Assembly: GCA_017550525.1 (NCBI GenBank)
Contig: JAFZOU010000014.1
Coordinates: 18,022 to 82,021, forward strand
DNA: 64,000 nt
Direction: 5' to 3'
Source of the DNA: Bacteroidales bacterium
GTDB lineage: Bacteria > Bacteroidota > Bacteroidia > Bacteroidales > UBA932
The notes under the pieces were generated by a model. It did no database searches. It saw only the letters and a program-made list of their open reading frames with translations, and had not been told where the DNA came from. Positions 9,701 to 17,371 of this stretch are shown in pieces. Every line of letters begins with the position of its first letter. Position 1 is the first letter of the stretch. A program made the translations under genes and the position numbers.

Positions 9701-9783
9701 TTACCGCGGGGTATTTCCACGGTAATCCCCTTGAGGTTGTTCTCACGGGCGTTCTTGATTATTATGCTGCTTTCCTTTGTCAA
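6763..9783 (-). CDS. uvrA: UvrA, excinuclease ABC damage-recognition ATPase, with repeat insertions
   Basis: 1006 aa; UvrA is usually ~940-960. It finds bulky DNA lesions and loads UvrB. Both ABC modules are complete: Walker A '[15 protein letters not shown]' (~34-48) and '[15 protein letters not shown]', signatures '[11 protein letters not shown]' and '[11 protein letters not shown]', Walker B '[14 protein letters not shown]' and '[14 protein letters not shown]', and zinc-finger cysteines 'CPVCGG', 'CSACGG', 'CPECQGDG', 'CESCGG'. The extra length comes from three in-frame palindromic repeats, at about residues 245-302, 488-496 and 623-654, described separately. None breaks the frame or a catalytic motif. 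A -7-like TATCTTTG lies on the minus strand at 9797-9790. Glycosyltransferases follow with a 4-bp overlap. Confidence 0.95.
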   Translation of the reverse strand: MTKESSIIIKNARENNLKGITVEIPRGKLVVITGVSGSGKSSLAFDTLFAEGQRRFAESLSSYARQFLGRMSKPDVDIIEGIPPAIAIEQKVNIKNPRSTVATTTEIYDFLRLLFARIGRTYSPVSGGEVKAHSVKDVLDFLSDGTPRAVYILSDIGWNSRQDKVEYLLALKEEGFGRLFNPADSSILQIEDVLRMDGAYPAGLMLLVDRVKTTGTLDDDLRARLHASVQTAFDKGNGDMALWVRPEETGVSESSAAPTPPTGCASGPLEGLESGAPENRSIFGVVRPRVARDSDTPISSGLVRFCARFELDGITFRRPDEYLFSFNSPLGACPVCGGLGKIIGISEDLVVPDKTKSIYDGAIACWRGEKMSWFKDQLIKNAERLGISIFEPYCKLTEEQKRIIWTYRGDYEDPDAYCGIDQFFEWVESNRYKIQYKYMLSRYSGRTTCSACGGSRLRKEALYVKIAGKTIHDLLSMTVEELLKWFDVIAGPDRQSLTETEQAIAGKTIEEIRYRLQCIEDVGLGYLTLSRTMNTLSGGESQRVNLVTALGSSLVGSMYILDEPSIGLHPRDTDRLIAVLRRLRDIGNTVVVVEHDPEIIKAADYLIDLGPRAGINGGEVVFEGKIPDHVGNDGKTVRHDAKAVMAGPDRPSLTLQYLFGQRQQYQREKNPWRYSITIKGAMQNNLKDIDVRIPLNVFTVVSGVSGSGKSSLVGDILYPAMHRRLNETGDVPGTFKGLEGDLSRITRVEYVDQNPIGKSSRSNAVTYLKVYDDIRKLLSQQQYARINGFTPSYFSFNQEGGRCPECQGDGFVKIGMQFMADVTMVCESCGGKRFKPEILEVNYKGLNVSDILDLSVDEAIAFFGAQKEPEAIAIAQKLQPLVDVGLGYIKLGQPSSTLSGGESQRIKLAYFLSISDGSRDKILFIFDEPTTGLHFHDVQKLLKAFDALIGKGHTVLVVEHNLDVIRAADWVIDLGPDAGDRGGEVVFEGTPEDLKKQGKTFTAKYL
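7823..7914. repeat. Paired REP-like palindromes inside uvrA (BIME-like unit)
   Basis: Two copies of a REP-like hairpin in opposite orientation, 7828-7856 (core GGCCGGTCGGGGCCGGCC) and 7884-7912 (core CCCGACGTGATCGGG), bounded by GTAAG at the left and CTTAC at the right. The pair is read in frame by uvrA as an insert of about 32 residues, in the stretch just before the second ABC module. The same core recurs at 8298, 48961, 58238 and 62096. Confidence 0.75.
8291..8322. repeat. Single REP-like palindrome inside uvrA
   Basis: GTAAGGGATT followed by the palindrome ATTGCCGGTC / GGCCGGCAAT and TGAC. It is homologous to the left half of the 7823-7914 unit, including the leading GTAAG. uvrA reads through it as '[10 protein letters not shown]'. 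Confidence 0.7.
8880..9050. repeat. 171-bp palindromic insertion in frame in uvrA
   Basis: Terminal inverted repeats of 28 bp (8880-8907 and 9023-9050, about two mismatches) enclose further small palindromes: around 8937-8951 (AAAATCG/CGATTTT), 8987-8999 (CTGG cgcag CCAG) and 9008-9022 (GTCGG cgcag CCGAC). The total is exactly 57 codons, so the uvrA frame is kept. The encoded peptide also shows the symmetry ('ETGVSES' ... 'DSDTPISS'). It looks like a MITE-like or mosaic repeat element. Confidence 0.8.
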
Positions 9784-9808
9784 AGTTTACAAAGATACTA
9801 AATTATTC

Positions 9809-9839
9809 TTTGTCTTTTGAGGTATTATTGTTAGTTTTG
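9809..9839 (+). promoter_or_regulatory. Bacteroides-type promoter for the HprK/PqqD/ABC operon
   Basis: TTTG at 9809-9812 and TAGTTTTG at 9832-9839, spacer 19 bp: an exact match to the Bacteroidales consensus. The expected start site (about 9845) falls at the start codon region (ATG 9843 or 9849), so the mRNA would be leaderless or almost so. Confidence 0.65.
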
Positions 9840-9842
9840 TAG

Positions 9843-10739
9843 ATGATTATGGATACCACAAGGATTTACAGAGTAGCAGATCTCCCTTTCAAAGTGAGTT
9901 GCAGCGGAGAAGATTTCCTCCCAGACCATTTAGTTAACATGAAGCCCTTCGTTTCCGCGCTGCTGCCCGGAGAAGAAGCCCTTTTTTCCGTCGATATAGT
10001 AAGGAAAGCCCTTGACAAACCTTCCGGAGAACTCCTTTACAAGACTGATGACGGTCCGCTTTTCCCGGAAATAAGTCTTTACAGGAATGCCGATGCTTCC
10101 ATCGCTTCCCGCACCTGCCCCCTTCCGGGCCGTCCTGAGGCCATGGAACTCACCATGAGCCCGGATTTCAAAAAGGCCAGCCTCATACTTACCGGCAATG
10201 ACGATGCCTTTGCATTCAACAATGCCCTCATGCTTCTTTTCACCTTTGCATCGGCCAAAATGGGAGCGCTTGAGATGCACTCTTCCGTAGTGGTAAACGG
10301 CGGCAAGGGATATCTTTTCCTTGGGAAGAGCGGCACCGGAAAAAGCACTCACAGCAGCCTTTGGCTAAAGCATATCCCCGGCTCCTGGCTCCTCAACGAC
10401 GACAACCCCGTCCTGAGGCTCATGCCCGGCGGAGATGTCCGTGTGTTCGGCTCCCCCTGGAGCGGCAAAACGCCCTGCTACAAGGCCCTGAGCGTCCCCG
10501 CCGGCGCGGTTGTGCGCCTTAGCCAGGCCCCCTATAACAAGATTGAGCGCCTGACCGGAGTTAAGGCATATGCATCCCTGATGGCATCGGCCTCTTCCTT
10601 CAGACCTTTCTCTGAACTGGCAAACCACTGGCACAACACCCTTGAGGCAATGACAGGTATAGTCCCCTGCTTCCACCTTGAGTGCCTGCCGGATGAAGCC
10701 GCCGCCCAGCTTTGTTACAATACGGTAGTAAATGGATAA
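9843..10739 (+). CDS. HPr-kinase-like (HprK-related) protein
   Basis: 298 aa. The C-terminal half is an HPr kinase/phosphorylase-like P-loop domain: 'GYLFLGKSGTGKSTHSSLW' (Walker A, ~155-173), 'SWLLNDDNPVLR' and 'VFGSPWSGK'. The N-terminal half has no domain I recognise. Such HprK-like proteins are found beside PqqD-type proteins and in some lasso-peptide clusters, where they phosphorylate a peptide serine; a role as peptide kinase here is inference. It overlaps the next gene by 8 bp and heads a five-gene operon. ATG 9849 is an alternative start. Confidence 0.8.
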   Translation: MIMDTTRIYRVADLPFKVSCSGEDFLPDHLVNMKPFVSALLPGEEALFSVDIVRKALDKPSGELLYKTDDGPLFPEISLYRNADASIASRTCPLPGRPEAMELTMSPDFKKASLILTGNDDAFAFNNALMLLFTFASAKMGALEMHSSVVVNGGKGYLFLGKSGTGKSTHSSLWLKHIPGSWLLNDDNPVLRLMPGGDVRVFGSPWSGKTPCYKALSVPAGAVVRLSQAPYNKIERLTGVKAYASLMASASSFRPFSELANHWHNTLEAMTGIVPCFHLECLPDEAAAQLCYNTVVNG

Positions 10740-11151
10740 GAAGATAGTCCCAAATACCCTTATCCTGGAGGAGGCCGGACAGCTTCTCAATGAAGGCCGC
10801 ACCGTGCGGTTCACCCCGCTTGGAAGCAGCATGCTCCCCTTTATCCGCGGAGGCCGTGACAGCGTGGTTCTTGCAAAGAAAGACACCGTGGAGGTTGGAG
10901 ACATAGTGCTGGTGAGGCTGCCGGGAAGGTATGTGCTACACCGCGTCATAGCCCTTGACGGAGAGAAAGTCACCCTGATGGGAGACGGAAACATTGTCGG
11001 CACGGAGGAATGCACTCTGGCCGATGTAATGGGTACAGCAGTTGAAATAGGCCGCGGGAAGCGCTCTGTCAAACCCGGCAAAGGACGCATTTGGAAGGCA
11101 CTGAAGCCATTTAGAAGATATATTTTGGCAATTTATAGAAGGATAATATGA
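10732..11151 (+). CDS. S24/S26-family (signal-peptidase-like) protein
   Basis: 139 aa. 'FTPLGSSMLPFIRGG' holds the S26 catalytic serine (SxMxP) and 'GDIVLVRLPGRYVLHRVIAL' the second block. In place of the bacterial Lys there is His ('LHRVI'), as in ER/archaeal-type signal peptidases with a Ser-His dyad. No clear N-terminal membrane anchor is seen. Overlaps at both ends (8 bp upstream, 4 bp downstream) couple it to the kinase and PqqD-like genes. It may cut a peptide leader; the substrate is unknown. Confidence 0.72.
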   Translation: MDKKIVPNTLILEEAGQLLNEGRTVRFTPLGSSMLPFIRGGRDSVVLAKKDTVEVGDIVLVRLPGRYVLHRVIALDGEKVTLMGDGNIVGTEECTLADVMGTAVEIGRGKRSVKPGKGRIWKALKPFRRYILAIYRRII

Positions 11152-11417
11152 AAATCAAGGAAGGATTCATTCTTAGGAAAATCTGCGGAGAGTACGTAGT
11201 GGTTGGAGAAGGCCTTGCACAGGTGAACTTCAACAAGATGCTCTCCCTCAATGCATCGGCAGCATACCTCTGGGAGCAGTTCCAGGGGAAGGAATTCACC
11301 GTTGAAGATATGACCGCAGCCCTCATGGAGCGCTATGAGGTGGAAAAGGAGCGCGCGTATCAGGACGCAGCCGCCCTCGCAGGCAAATGGGTTGAAGAAG
11401 GAGTAGTGGAGGCATAA
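11148..11417 (+). CDS. PqqD-like peptide-binding protein
   Basis: 89 aa, the size of stand-alone PqqD/RRE proteins. Starts 'MKIKEGFILRKICGEYVVVGEG', then 'NFNKMLSLNASAAYLWEQFQG', 'YEVEKERAYQDAAAL' and 'GVVEA', the usual PqqD family order (winged helix that binds leader peptides for modifying enzymes). It shares its stop with the start of the ABC transporter gene (TAATGA). Its neighbours make it likely to escort a ribosomal peptide, but no precursor peptide gene was seen nearby. Confidence 0.78.
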   Translation: MKIKEGFILRKICGEYVVVGEGLAQVNFNKMLSLNASAAYLWEQFQGKEFTVEDMTAALMERYEVEKERAYQDAAALAGKWVEEGVVEA

Positions 11418-13027
11418 TGAAGGTCCTGCGCACCCTGATAGGCATGGCGCGTCCCGTAGCCGGGCGCGTAGCCGTCACCGTGGTTGTGGGAGTGGTAAGA
11501 ATTGCCGCTTCCCTGGCTTTCGTGGCATCCAGCAAGCAGCTGGTAGACATAGCCACCGGAGACTCTGCAATGCCCCTCAGAACTGGTATCGGCATATTCC
11601 TTGGCATCCTGGCGCTTCAGCTGGGCGTAATCCTGTTTAGTAACTGGTGGGAAAGCTACACCCAGGTGAAGTCCCAGAACATCATGCGCCGCAGTATCTT
11701 TGAGACCGTGATGAAAAGCCGCTGGGACGGCCGTGAGCGTTTCCTATCCGGAGACGCCGTAAACCGCCTGGAAGAAGATACAAGGGTGGTTTCGGAACTT
11801 GTTGTGGCGCGTATCCCGTCCATTATCCTCACCCTTGTCCAGCTTCTTGCCGCGTCCATATACCTTATGTATCTGGCGCCAAACCTGCTGTGGGTGATTC
11901 TTATACTCACCTTCGCAATGGTTTTTGGGTCCAAGCTCTTCTTCAGGAAACTCCGTGAGCTTATGGCCGCCATCCGTAAGCGTGAAAGCGAGATCCAGCA
12001 GCTCATGCAGGAGAGCCTCCAGAACAGGGTTCTCATGCTCACCCTCACAAGCGTTGAGAGAGTTGTGGATAAAATGGGATGGCTGCAGGGAGACGTAGAG
12101 GACATAACCCGTAAACGCCTCAACTACAACGCCGTAGCCCGCGGGCTCATGTTCTTTGGTTTCCAGGCCGGCCACGCCGCAACACTCCTCTGGGGTGTTG
12201 TGGGCATAATGCACGGAACCATCACCTACGGTATGATGACTGCATTCATGCAGCTGGTTGGTCAGGTACAGCGCCCCGTGGCGGAGCTTGGACACCAGGT
12301 CCCCGCCATCATCCAGGCCATCACTTCCGTAGACCGCGTGATGGAACTGCTGGAGTTGGAGCAGGAACCGGCTTCTGAGCCTATTGTTTTGGCCGATGCC
12401 CCATCCATTGAGGTTTCCGGCGTCGCCTACACTTATCCCGGCACTCCGGAGCCCGTGCTGTCAGATTTCTCCTGCAGTTTCCCTGCCGGGCAGCTCTCCG
12501 TTATAGCGGGCCCCACGGGAATAGGCAAGAGTACCCTCATAAGGCTTATCCTGGGGCTCCTGAGGCCTTCTTCAGGCTCAGTCTTGATTGGCGGGCATCC
12601 GGCATCGGCAGCCCTGAGGGGCAATTTCCAGTACATTCCGCAGGGAAATTCCCTCCTTAGCGGCACCATACGCTCAAACCTTCTTCTGGCGGCCCCGGAT
12701 GCCACGGAGGAAGAGATGAAAACCGCACTTGAAGATGCCCAGGCCCAGTTTGTCCTGGATCTTCCGGACGGCCTTGACACCCCTTGCGGGGAGGATGGCA
12801 GCGGCCTCTCTGAAGGCCAGTGCCAGAGGATAGCCATAGCACGTGCTCTATTAAGGCCCGGCGGCATCCTCCTTCTGGACGAGTCAACATCGGCCCTGGA
12901 TTCCGGTACGGAAGCCCGCCTGATGGAATGCCTGGAGGCAAAGTATAAGGGCCGCAAGACCGTCATCTTTGTTTCTCACCGTGAGCGCGTCCTCAGCCAC
13001 GCCGACAACGTGGTCACCATAAGCTAA
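11417..13027 (+). CDS. ABC exporter half-transporter (TMD-NBD)
   Basis: 536 aa. The N-terminal ~300 residues form a six-helix exporter-type membrane domain (segments near 15-35, 55-75, 135-175, 245-275). The C-terminal NBD has Walker A 'GPTGIGKSTL', Q-loop 'YIPQGNSLLSGTI', signature 'LSEGQ', Walker B 'GILLLDE' and 'FVSHRERV'. It would work as a homodimer. Position directly behind the PqqD-like gene suggests export of the operon's peptide or small-molecule product. No C39 protease domain is present, so leader cleavage would fall to the S26-like protein. Confidence 0.87.
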   Translation: MKVLRTLIGMARPVAGRVAVTVVVGVVRIAASLAFVASSKQLVDIATGDSAMPLRTGIGIFLGILALQLGVILFSNWWESYTQVKSQNIMRRSIFETVMKSRWDGRERFLSGDAVNRLEEDTRVVSELVVARIPSIILTLVQLLAASIYLMYLAPNLLWVILILTFAMVFGSKLFFRKLRELMAAIRKRESEIQQLMQESLQNRVLMLTLTSVERVVDKMGWLQGDVEDITRKRLNYNAVARGLMFFGFQAGHAATLLWGVVGIMHGTITYGMMTAFMQLVGQVQRPVAELGHQVPAIIQAITSVDRVMELLELEQEPASEPIVLADAPSIEVSGVAYTYPGTPEPVLSDFSCSFPAGQLSVIAGPTGIGKSTLIRLILGLLRPSSGSVLIGGHPASAALRGNFQYIPQGNSLLSGTIRSNLLLAAPDATEEEMKTALEDAQAQFVLDLPDGLDTPCGEDGSGLSEGQCQRIAIARALLRPGGILLLDESTSALDSGTEARLMECLEAKYKGRKTVIFVSHRERVLSHADNVVTIS

Positions 13028-13042
13028 AACTTACCTAAACAT

Positions 13043-14371
13043 ATGAAAACTAAGAAAGTATTAGGCATTGCCGGCAGCATCCTTGCCGTAGCTGTCCTTG
13101 GAGGTTGTATATACCTCAACACCCTCATGCCCATTATCACGGGCTATGCTGCAAAGAATCTTGCATCGGCCGTGTTTGTATCAGGCCGTAATCAGGCCGA
13201 TGTAGAACCACTGGACCTTCATTTCTCCTTCATAAAGTTCAACAGGAACAAGGTGGACATGGAGAAAAAGACCGTCACCAGCCGCTTCCTCTGGTACAAG
13301 TCTACAGCCGCCTACAGGGAAGGCTACGGCGTTACCCTCCTTAGGGGAAAAGGCAAGAAGGAATTCCTAAGAGGCACCTATCCCCTTCCGGCAGATTCAT
13401 ACCAGGATTATCTTGAGAAGGCCGATGACAACCTCACCGCGCGTCTGGAGCCAATTGCAAGGGCTCTCGTGGATGAGCGTTCATACAACGGCCATCCCTT
13501 TGCCTTCGTTGCCCTGTATGATGGAAAGATCATTGCAGAGCGCTACGACAAAGGAATTGACGCAGGCACCCAACTTCTCAGCTGGAGCATGGGAAAAAGC
13601 TTCACAAACGCCCTTGTGGGCATAATGGCAGGAGACGGGCTGGTGGACATCAACGCCCCCATGGACATTCCTGAGTGGCAAAATGATGCCAGGAAGGCCA
13701 TCACCCTCAACAACCTTCTCCAGATGCAGAGCGGCCTTGGGTGGAACGAGAATTACGGCAACAGGTCTGACGTTAACCTCATGCTTCACCGTGAGGCCGA
13801 TATGGGCCTCTATGCCCTCTCAAAGCCCCTTGAGTACGAGCCCGGCACCCACTGGTATTATTCCAGCGGCAGCACCAACATTGTGATGCGTTATCTTCGC
13901 GGCAAGTTTGATTCCGACCAGGCCTTCCTTAATTATATGCGTGAGCGCCTGTTTTCTCCCCTTGCCATTGCAAATCCTCACTTTGAGCCGGACATGAGCG
14001 GTACTCCGGTGGGCTCTTCCTACCTTTATGTCACCGCCAGGGACTATGCCCGCTTTGGCCAGATGTTCTTGGACGACGGCTGCGTTGGAGAGGAGCGTAT
14101 CCTTCCCGAAGGTTGGGTTGAGTATACCACCACTCCTGCCCAGGCAAGTGAAGGCAGGTACGGAGCCTTCTTCTGGCTCAACCGCTGCGGGGTCTGCCCC
14201 GATGTCCCTGAGGACATGTTCTCATGCAACGGCCATGACGGCCAGCAGATCTACATCGTCCCCTCCAAGGACCTTGTGGTGGTGATTCTTGGCTACTCTC
14301 CCAAGCCGGACAGGGTGATTGATTTCAACGGACTTCTCCGCGACATCATCTCCTGCCTCCCAGAAAAATAA
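13043..14371 (+). CDS. Membrane-anchored serine hydrolase (class C beta-lactamase fold)
   Basis: 442 aa. N-terminal hydrophobic segment with 'AVAVLGGCIYL', possibly a lipobox, otherwise a TM anchor. The catalytic domain has S-x-x-K in 'SWSMGKSF' (Ser ~182), Y-x-N-like 'YYSSGSTN' (~272-279), and a later 'NGHDGQQIY' block as in 6-aminohexanoate-dimer hydrolase-type proteins. Family members hydrolyse amides or esters, often D-amino-acid peptides. It lies 15 bp after the ABC gene as the last gene of the operon and could act on the exported product. Confidence 0.82.
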   Translation: MKTKKVLGIAGSILAVAVLGGCIYLNTLMPIITGYAAKNLASAVFVSGRNQADVEPLDLHFSFIKFNRNKVDMEKKTVTSRFLWYKSTAAYREGYGVTLLRGKGKKEFLRGTYPLPADSYQDYLEKADDNLTARLEPIARALVDERSYNGHPFAFVALYDGKIIAERYDKGIDAGTQLLSWSMGKSFTNALVGIMAGDGLVDINAPMDIPEWQNDARKAITLNNLLQMQSGLGWNENYGNRSDVNLMLHREADMGLYALSKPLEYEPGTHWYYSSGSTNIVMRYLRGKFDSDQAFLNYMRERLFSPLAIANPHFEPDMSGTPVGSSYLYVTARDYARFGQMFLDDGCVGEERILPEGWVEYTTTPAQASEGRYGAFFWLNRCGVCPDVPEDMFSCNGHDGQQIYIVPSKDLVVVILGYSPKPDRVIDFNGLLRDIISCLPEK

Positions 14372-14393
14372 TTGCAAAAATTTTAATTAATTG

Positions 14394-14424
14394 TTTGCAG
14401 ATTCAAAAAAAGGTGTTACCTTTG
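14394..14424 (+). promoter_or_regulatory. Bacteroides-type promoter for tRNA-Asp
   Basis: TTTG 14394-14397 and TACCTTTG 14417-14424, spacer 19 bp: an exact consensus match. The start site is expected about 14431, 25 bp before the tRNA. Confidence 0.75.
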
Positions 14425-14455
14425 CAATCCCGAAAGGGAAGTTCACTGAAAACTT

Positions 14456-14530
14456 GGTGCGGTAGTTCAGTCGGTTTAGAATACCGGCCTGTCACGCCGG
14501 GGGTCGCGAGTTCGAGCCTCGTCCGCACCG
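14456..14530 (+). tRNA. tRNA-Asp (anticodon GTC)
   Basis: Acceptor stem GGTGCGG (14456-14462) pairs with CCGCACC (14523-14529), discriminator G. The anticodon arm is CCGGC-CTGTCAC-GCCGG, giving anticodon GTC. The T arm contains GTTCGAG. CCA is not encoded. An integrase gene begins 273 bp downstream, so the 3' end is the probable integration site of the mobile element. Confidence 0.93.
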
Positions 14531-14533
14531 CTG

Positions 14534-14578
14534 AAAGGGTAAGATGCTGATAATCAGCGGATTACCCTTTCTTTTTTG
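14534..14578 (+). terminator. Terminator after tRNA-Asp
   Basis: Perfect stem AAAGGGTAA (14534-14542) / TTACCCTTT (14562-14570), with an inner near-palindrome GCTGATAATCAGC, followed by CTTTTTTG. Confidence 0.8.
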
Positions 14579-14620
14579 TCTAAAAAAGGGTTAAAATTGA
14601 TGATTTTCGGCGAAAAACAA

Positions 14621-14721
14621 TGCCGAAAAATGCCGAAAAACACCGAAAAACATGGAAAAAACCGTGTGATAATCGTGTGATAGTGCTAAAAAAACTGTGC
14701 AACCGTGTGATAACCGTGTGA
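14621..14721 (+). repeat. Clustered direct repeats before the integrase (candidate arm-type sites)
   Basis: Tandem decamers of the form TGCCGAAAAA at 14621, 14631, 14641 (CACCGAAAAA) and 14651 (CATGGAAAAA). They are followed by four CGTGTGA motifs at 14663, 14674, 14704 and 14715, in two pairs each spaced 11 bp. Repeats of this kind between att and int often bind the integrase or excisionase. Confidence 0.6.
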
Positions 14722-14803
14722 CAAAGCATCGCTCGTAACCCACTGTAAAACAGGTAGTTTAGACGGGTAAACGCCATAAAAAACATTAAAAAACCAAGAA
14801 GTT

Positions 14804-16030
14804 ATGGCTACCCTACAACTCATCCACGACAGACGTGGCATCAAGAAGGCTTCTACGCCTTCTACCCTCCGGATGATGATCCGGCACAAAAACACTACCG
14901 CCTCTATTCCCCTAGAAGTGCAACTTGCTGCAAATCAATGGAATGGTAAGGAGGTCGTGAAGCATCCCAACGAGAAGCAATTGAATGCAGTAGTAAAAAA
15001 GAAGAGTTCCGACATTGAGACTGCGTTCATGATGATTGCACTTGGAGGTGAGGAGCATTTCATTAATGCAACTGAAATAAAAGAGTCAATTCTGGATAAA
15101 TTGGATCCAGACAGAATCAAGCTGAAGGAAAAAGAACATTGCGGGCATCGTTTCGTTCCTTATTATTTACAGTTCATGGAACGACGGAATGCCAAAGGAA
15201 CGAATGAGATATATGAAAGGGCGCTCAAGTGGATTCGCAAATATGACCTTGAGATAGAATCCAAAGACATAGAGCAGCTGGACCGGAAATGGCTGGAAGG
15301 ACTGGATAAGGCGATGTCGGTCACTAACAAGAAAAACTCCCGCAGCATTATGCTCCGGAGTGTCCGTGCCGTGTTTTCCCATGCTAATGAGGAGGGAATA
15401 GTTAAGACAGACCCTTTTATCGGGTTTGACCTCAGAGAGGAAACCACGGTAAAACGTTCAATGAGCCTAGAAACGCTCCGAACCATCCGGGATTGGAAAG
15501 TATCTCCCTGGCAGGAGGAATATCGCGACATGTTTATGCTGATGTTCTATCTTGTAGGCATTAATGCGGCTGACCTCTTCCTTGCGAAGAAGGAACAAAT
15601 GGTGGACGGGCGACTAAACTACAAGCGAAAAAAAACAGGCAAATTGTATTCAGTTAAAATACAGCCTGAGGCAATGGCTATCATTGAGAAGTATCAAGGC
15701 AAGGATTTTCTCCTTTCACCAATGGATCGCTACAATAATTACAAGAATTATCTGCAGCACATGAACAAAGCGCTATCCACACTGGGTATCAATTATACCA
15801 CCAGTTCTGAGAAAAAGGGAAAAGCCATATTCCCACAGTTGTCTACTTACTGGTCCAGGCACACTTGGGCAACGCTTGCCTATGAGATTGGCATCCCTGT
15901 TGATGTCATTGGACAGGCACTTGGCCATTCTGACCGACAGCATACTATTACCATGATTTACATCAGAATGGATGATAAGAAAGTGGATGAAGCAAATCGG
16001 AAGGTGTTAGACTACTTGGCCAAAGCATAA
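14804..16030 (+). CDS. Tyrosine recombinase / integrase
   Basis: 408 aa. It has an N-terminal arm-binding domain ('TPSTLRMMIRHKNTTASIPL'), a SAM-like core-binding domain (~105-215) and a C-terminal catalytic domain. Catalytic features: 'KTGKLYSVKI' (beta-hairpin Lys), 'YWSRHTWATLAYE' (second Arg, ~350), 'GHSDRQHTITMIYIR' with the nucleophilic Tyr at ~386. The first catalytic Arg is absent: the box reads 'GINAADLF' instead of GxRxxE, as happens in IntDOT-like Bacteroidetes recombinases. It lies just downstream of tRNA-Asp and would integrate and excise the element. Confidence 0.9.
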   Translation: MATLQLIHDRRGIKKASTPSTLRMMIRHKNTTASIPLEVQLAANQWNGKEVVKHPNEKQLNAVVKKKSSDIETAFMMIALGGEEHFINATEIKESILDKLDPDRIKLKEKEHCGHRFVPYYLQFMERRNAKGTNEIYERALKWIRKYDLEIESKDIEQLDRKWLEGLDKAMSVTNKKNSRSIMLRSVRAVFSHANEEGIVKTDPFIGFDLREETTVKRSMSLETLRTIRDWKVSPWQEEYRDMFMLMFYLVGINAADLFLAKKEQMVDGRLNYKRKKTGKLYSVKIQPEAMAIIEKYQGKDFLLSPMDRYNNYKNYLQHMNKALSTLGINYTTSSEKKGKAIFPQLSTYWSRHTWATLAYEIGIPVDVIGQALGHSDRQHTITMIYIRMDDKKVDEANRKVLDYLAKA

Positions 16031-16034
16031 AAAA

Positions 16035-16067
16035 GTGCGCCTTGATGACCTCACGGCCTCGGCGCAC
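16035..16067. terminator. Hairpin between integrase and excisionase-like gene
   Basis: Perfect 7-bp stem GTGCGCC (16035-16041) / GGCGCAC (16061-16067), just after the integrase stop and in the convergent gap. There is no T-run, so the terminator role is tentative. Confidence 0.4.
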
Positions 16068-16117
16068 ACACTTATAGAAAGGGTCAAAATAGTGTTTAGA
16101 CGCGTAACGCGTTATTC

Positions 16118-16318
16118 TCAGTATCGGGCGTTGAAGAACCGGATTATCTCACGACCTTTTATTATGGGATAACCGGTTCTTTTGCTATATTCTGCTTTGA
16201 GTCCGCCAGGCTGGTTTATCCAGTTATGTACAGAGTCATAGCTCACCCCAAGAAGTCGAGCTACTTGGGTCTGGCTGTACCATCCGTTAAGGGCTATTTC
16301 GGGTAATTCTGGGACCAT
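16118..16318 (-). CDS. Excisionase-like MerR/HTH-17 DNA-binding protein
   Basis: 66 aa. 'GWYSQTQVARLLGVSYDSVHNW' is a winged-helix HTH of the excisionase/HTH-17 type, then 'GYPIIKGREIIRFFN' as second half. Proteins of this size beside a tyrosine recombinase usually act as directionality factor (Xis). It lies 6 bp after the primase-like gene and convergent to the integrase. Confidence 0.7.
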   Translation of the reverse strand: MVPELPEIALNGWYSQTQVARLLGVSYDSVHNWINQPGGLKAEYSKRTGYPIIKGREIIRFFNARY

Positions 16319-16324
16319 GGCTGC

Positions 16325-17227
16325 TTACATGTGCGGTGTTAATAACATATTCGCCGTATAGCCCCGGGAGGCCTGCAGCATTTCATTCAGGTCTTTGTGG
16401 GCTCCGTAGAGGTCGGACATGTCCAGAACTTCCTTCCCCTTCAGCATGTCACGGATTCCCTGATAGCAGCGCTCTCCGGCGGGGTCGTTGTCCAGGAAAC
16501 AGGTGGCGCTGTCATGCTGCCGGATGTAATCGGCCGCCCGCTGGAGGTTGTTGGTGGAGTTCAGGATAACCACGTCGCAAGTCGGGAGCTCGCTGGACTG
16601 CATCACCCGCCAGCTGAGGAAGTCGAACATCCCTTCAAAGACGGCGACCTTGCCGGTGGACGGCTTGGTGGTGAATTTCCCTTCCTTATTGATAGTGGTA
16701 ACGTCGGCCTTGTTAGTGCCCTTGAATCCGTTGGGCCCGCGCAAGGCGTATGCTCCGGAGTTGTTGGGAATTCCCAACAGGGTGTAATGGAGATTCCTTG
16801 CAGGGTCGAAGATGATAATTTCCTTGAGATAGCGCCGGGCCAGCTCCATGGGAATCTTCCGGGTCTCCAGGTACTGCAGGAGATATTTGCTGCGGATGTC
16901 CCTGACGGTCTGGATGACGTTGGGGCTCTTCTTCTCCTCTACCAGCGGCTTTACAGTCGCCCTCACGCTGTCAGGCATCAGCTTCCCGAGGAAACGGTAC
17001 GCCTCCTGCTGGGAGCAGCGCTTGGCCATCATTACCAGCTCCACGACGGTGCCGCCCCGGGTAATGCCGAAGTCGTACCAGACGTTCTTGGCGGGATTCA
17101 CGTGCAGCGAAGCCTTGTATTCATCGCGCATGGGAGAAGTCCACATATCCTTCTCCTTTCCCCGCCGGGAGCCGAGAGCCTCCAGTACCGTCTCTATGGG
17201 AATGTTGTACAGCGTATTGTTGAACAT
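16325..17227 (-). CDS. Toprim-domain primase-like protein
   Basis: 300 aa. The N-terminus follows the CHC2 primase zinc-finger domain pattern ('MWTSPMRDEYKASLHVNP', 'VWYDFGITRGGTVVELV'), but the zinc ligands (Cys/His) are lost. The C-terminal Toprim domain has the acidic Glu in 'VAVFEGMFDFLS' and 'CFLDNDPAGERCYQ' for the DxD. Such proteins are common on Bacteroidetes mobile elements and are thought to prime replication or the transferred strand. It starts at 17227 and is co-directional with the xis-like gene. Confidence 0.85.
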   Translation of the reverse strand: MFNNTLYNIPIETVLEALGSRRGKEKDMWTSPMRDEYKASLHVNPAKNVWYDFGITRGGTVVELVMMAKRCSQQEAYRFLGKLMPDSVRATVKPLVEEKKSPNVIQTVRDIRSKYLLQYLETRKIPMELARRYLKEIIIFDPARNLHYTLLGIPNNSGAYALRGPNGFKGTNKADVTTINKEGKFTTKPSTGKVAVFEGMFDFLSWRVMQSSELPTCDVVILNSTNNLQRAADYIRQHDSATCFLDNDPAGERCYQGIRDMLKGKEVLDMSDLYGAHKDLNEMLQASRGYTANMLLTPHM

Positions 17228-17371
17228 GCCTGTAATTTTTTCACTTTTTTGCTTGCAGAATCAAAGATTCTCCTTACATTTGTCAAGTCAAATCTGACAA
17301 CTTTGTCCTTTGACTGACATTGCAAAGGAAAAGGATACGTGTCGGATTTGCAAATTTGAAAAAGAAAAGTG

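Noticed and set aside
9784-9842. Precursor peptide gene next to the PqqD-like operon
   Set aside because: The 59-bp gap to uvrA has no open frame, and the genes of the operon overlap or nearly touch.
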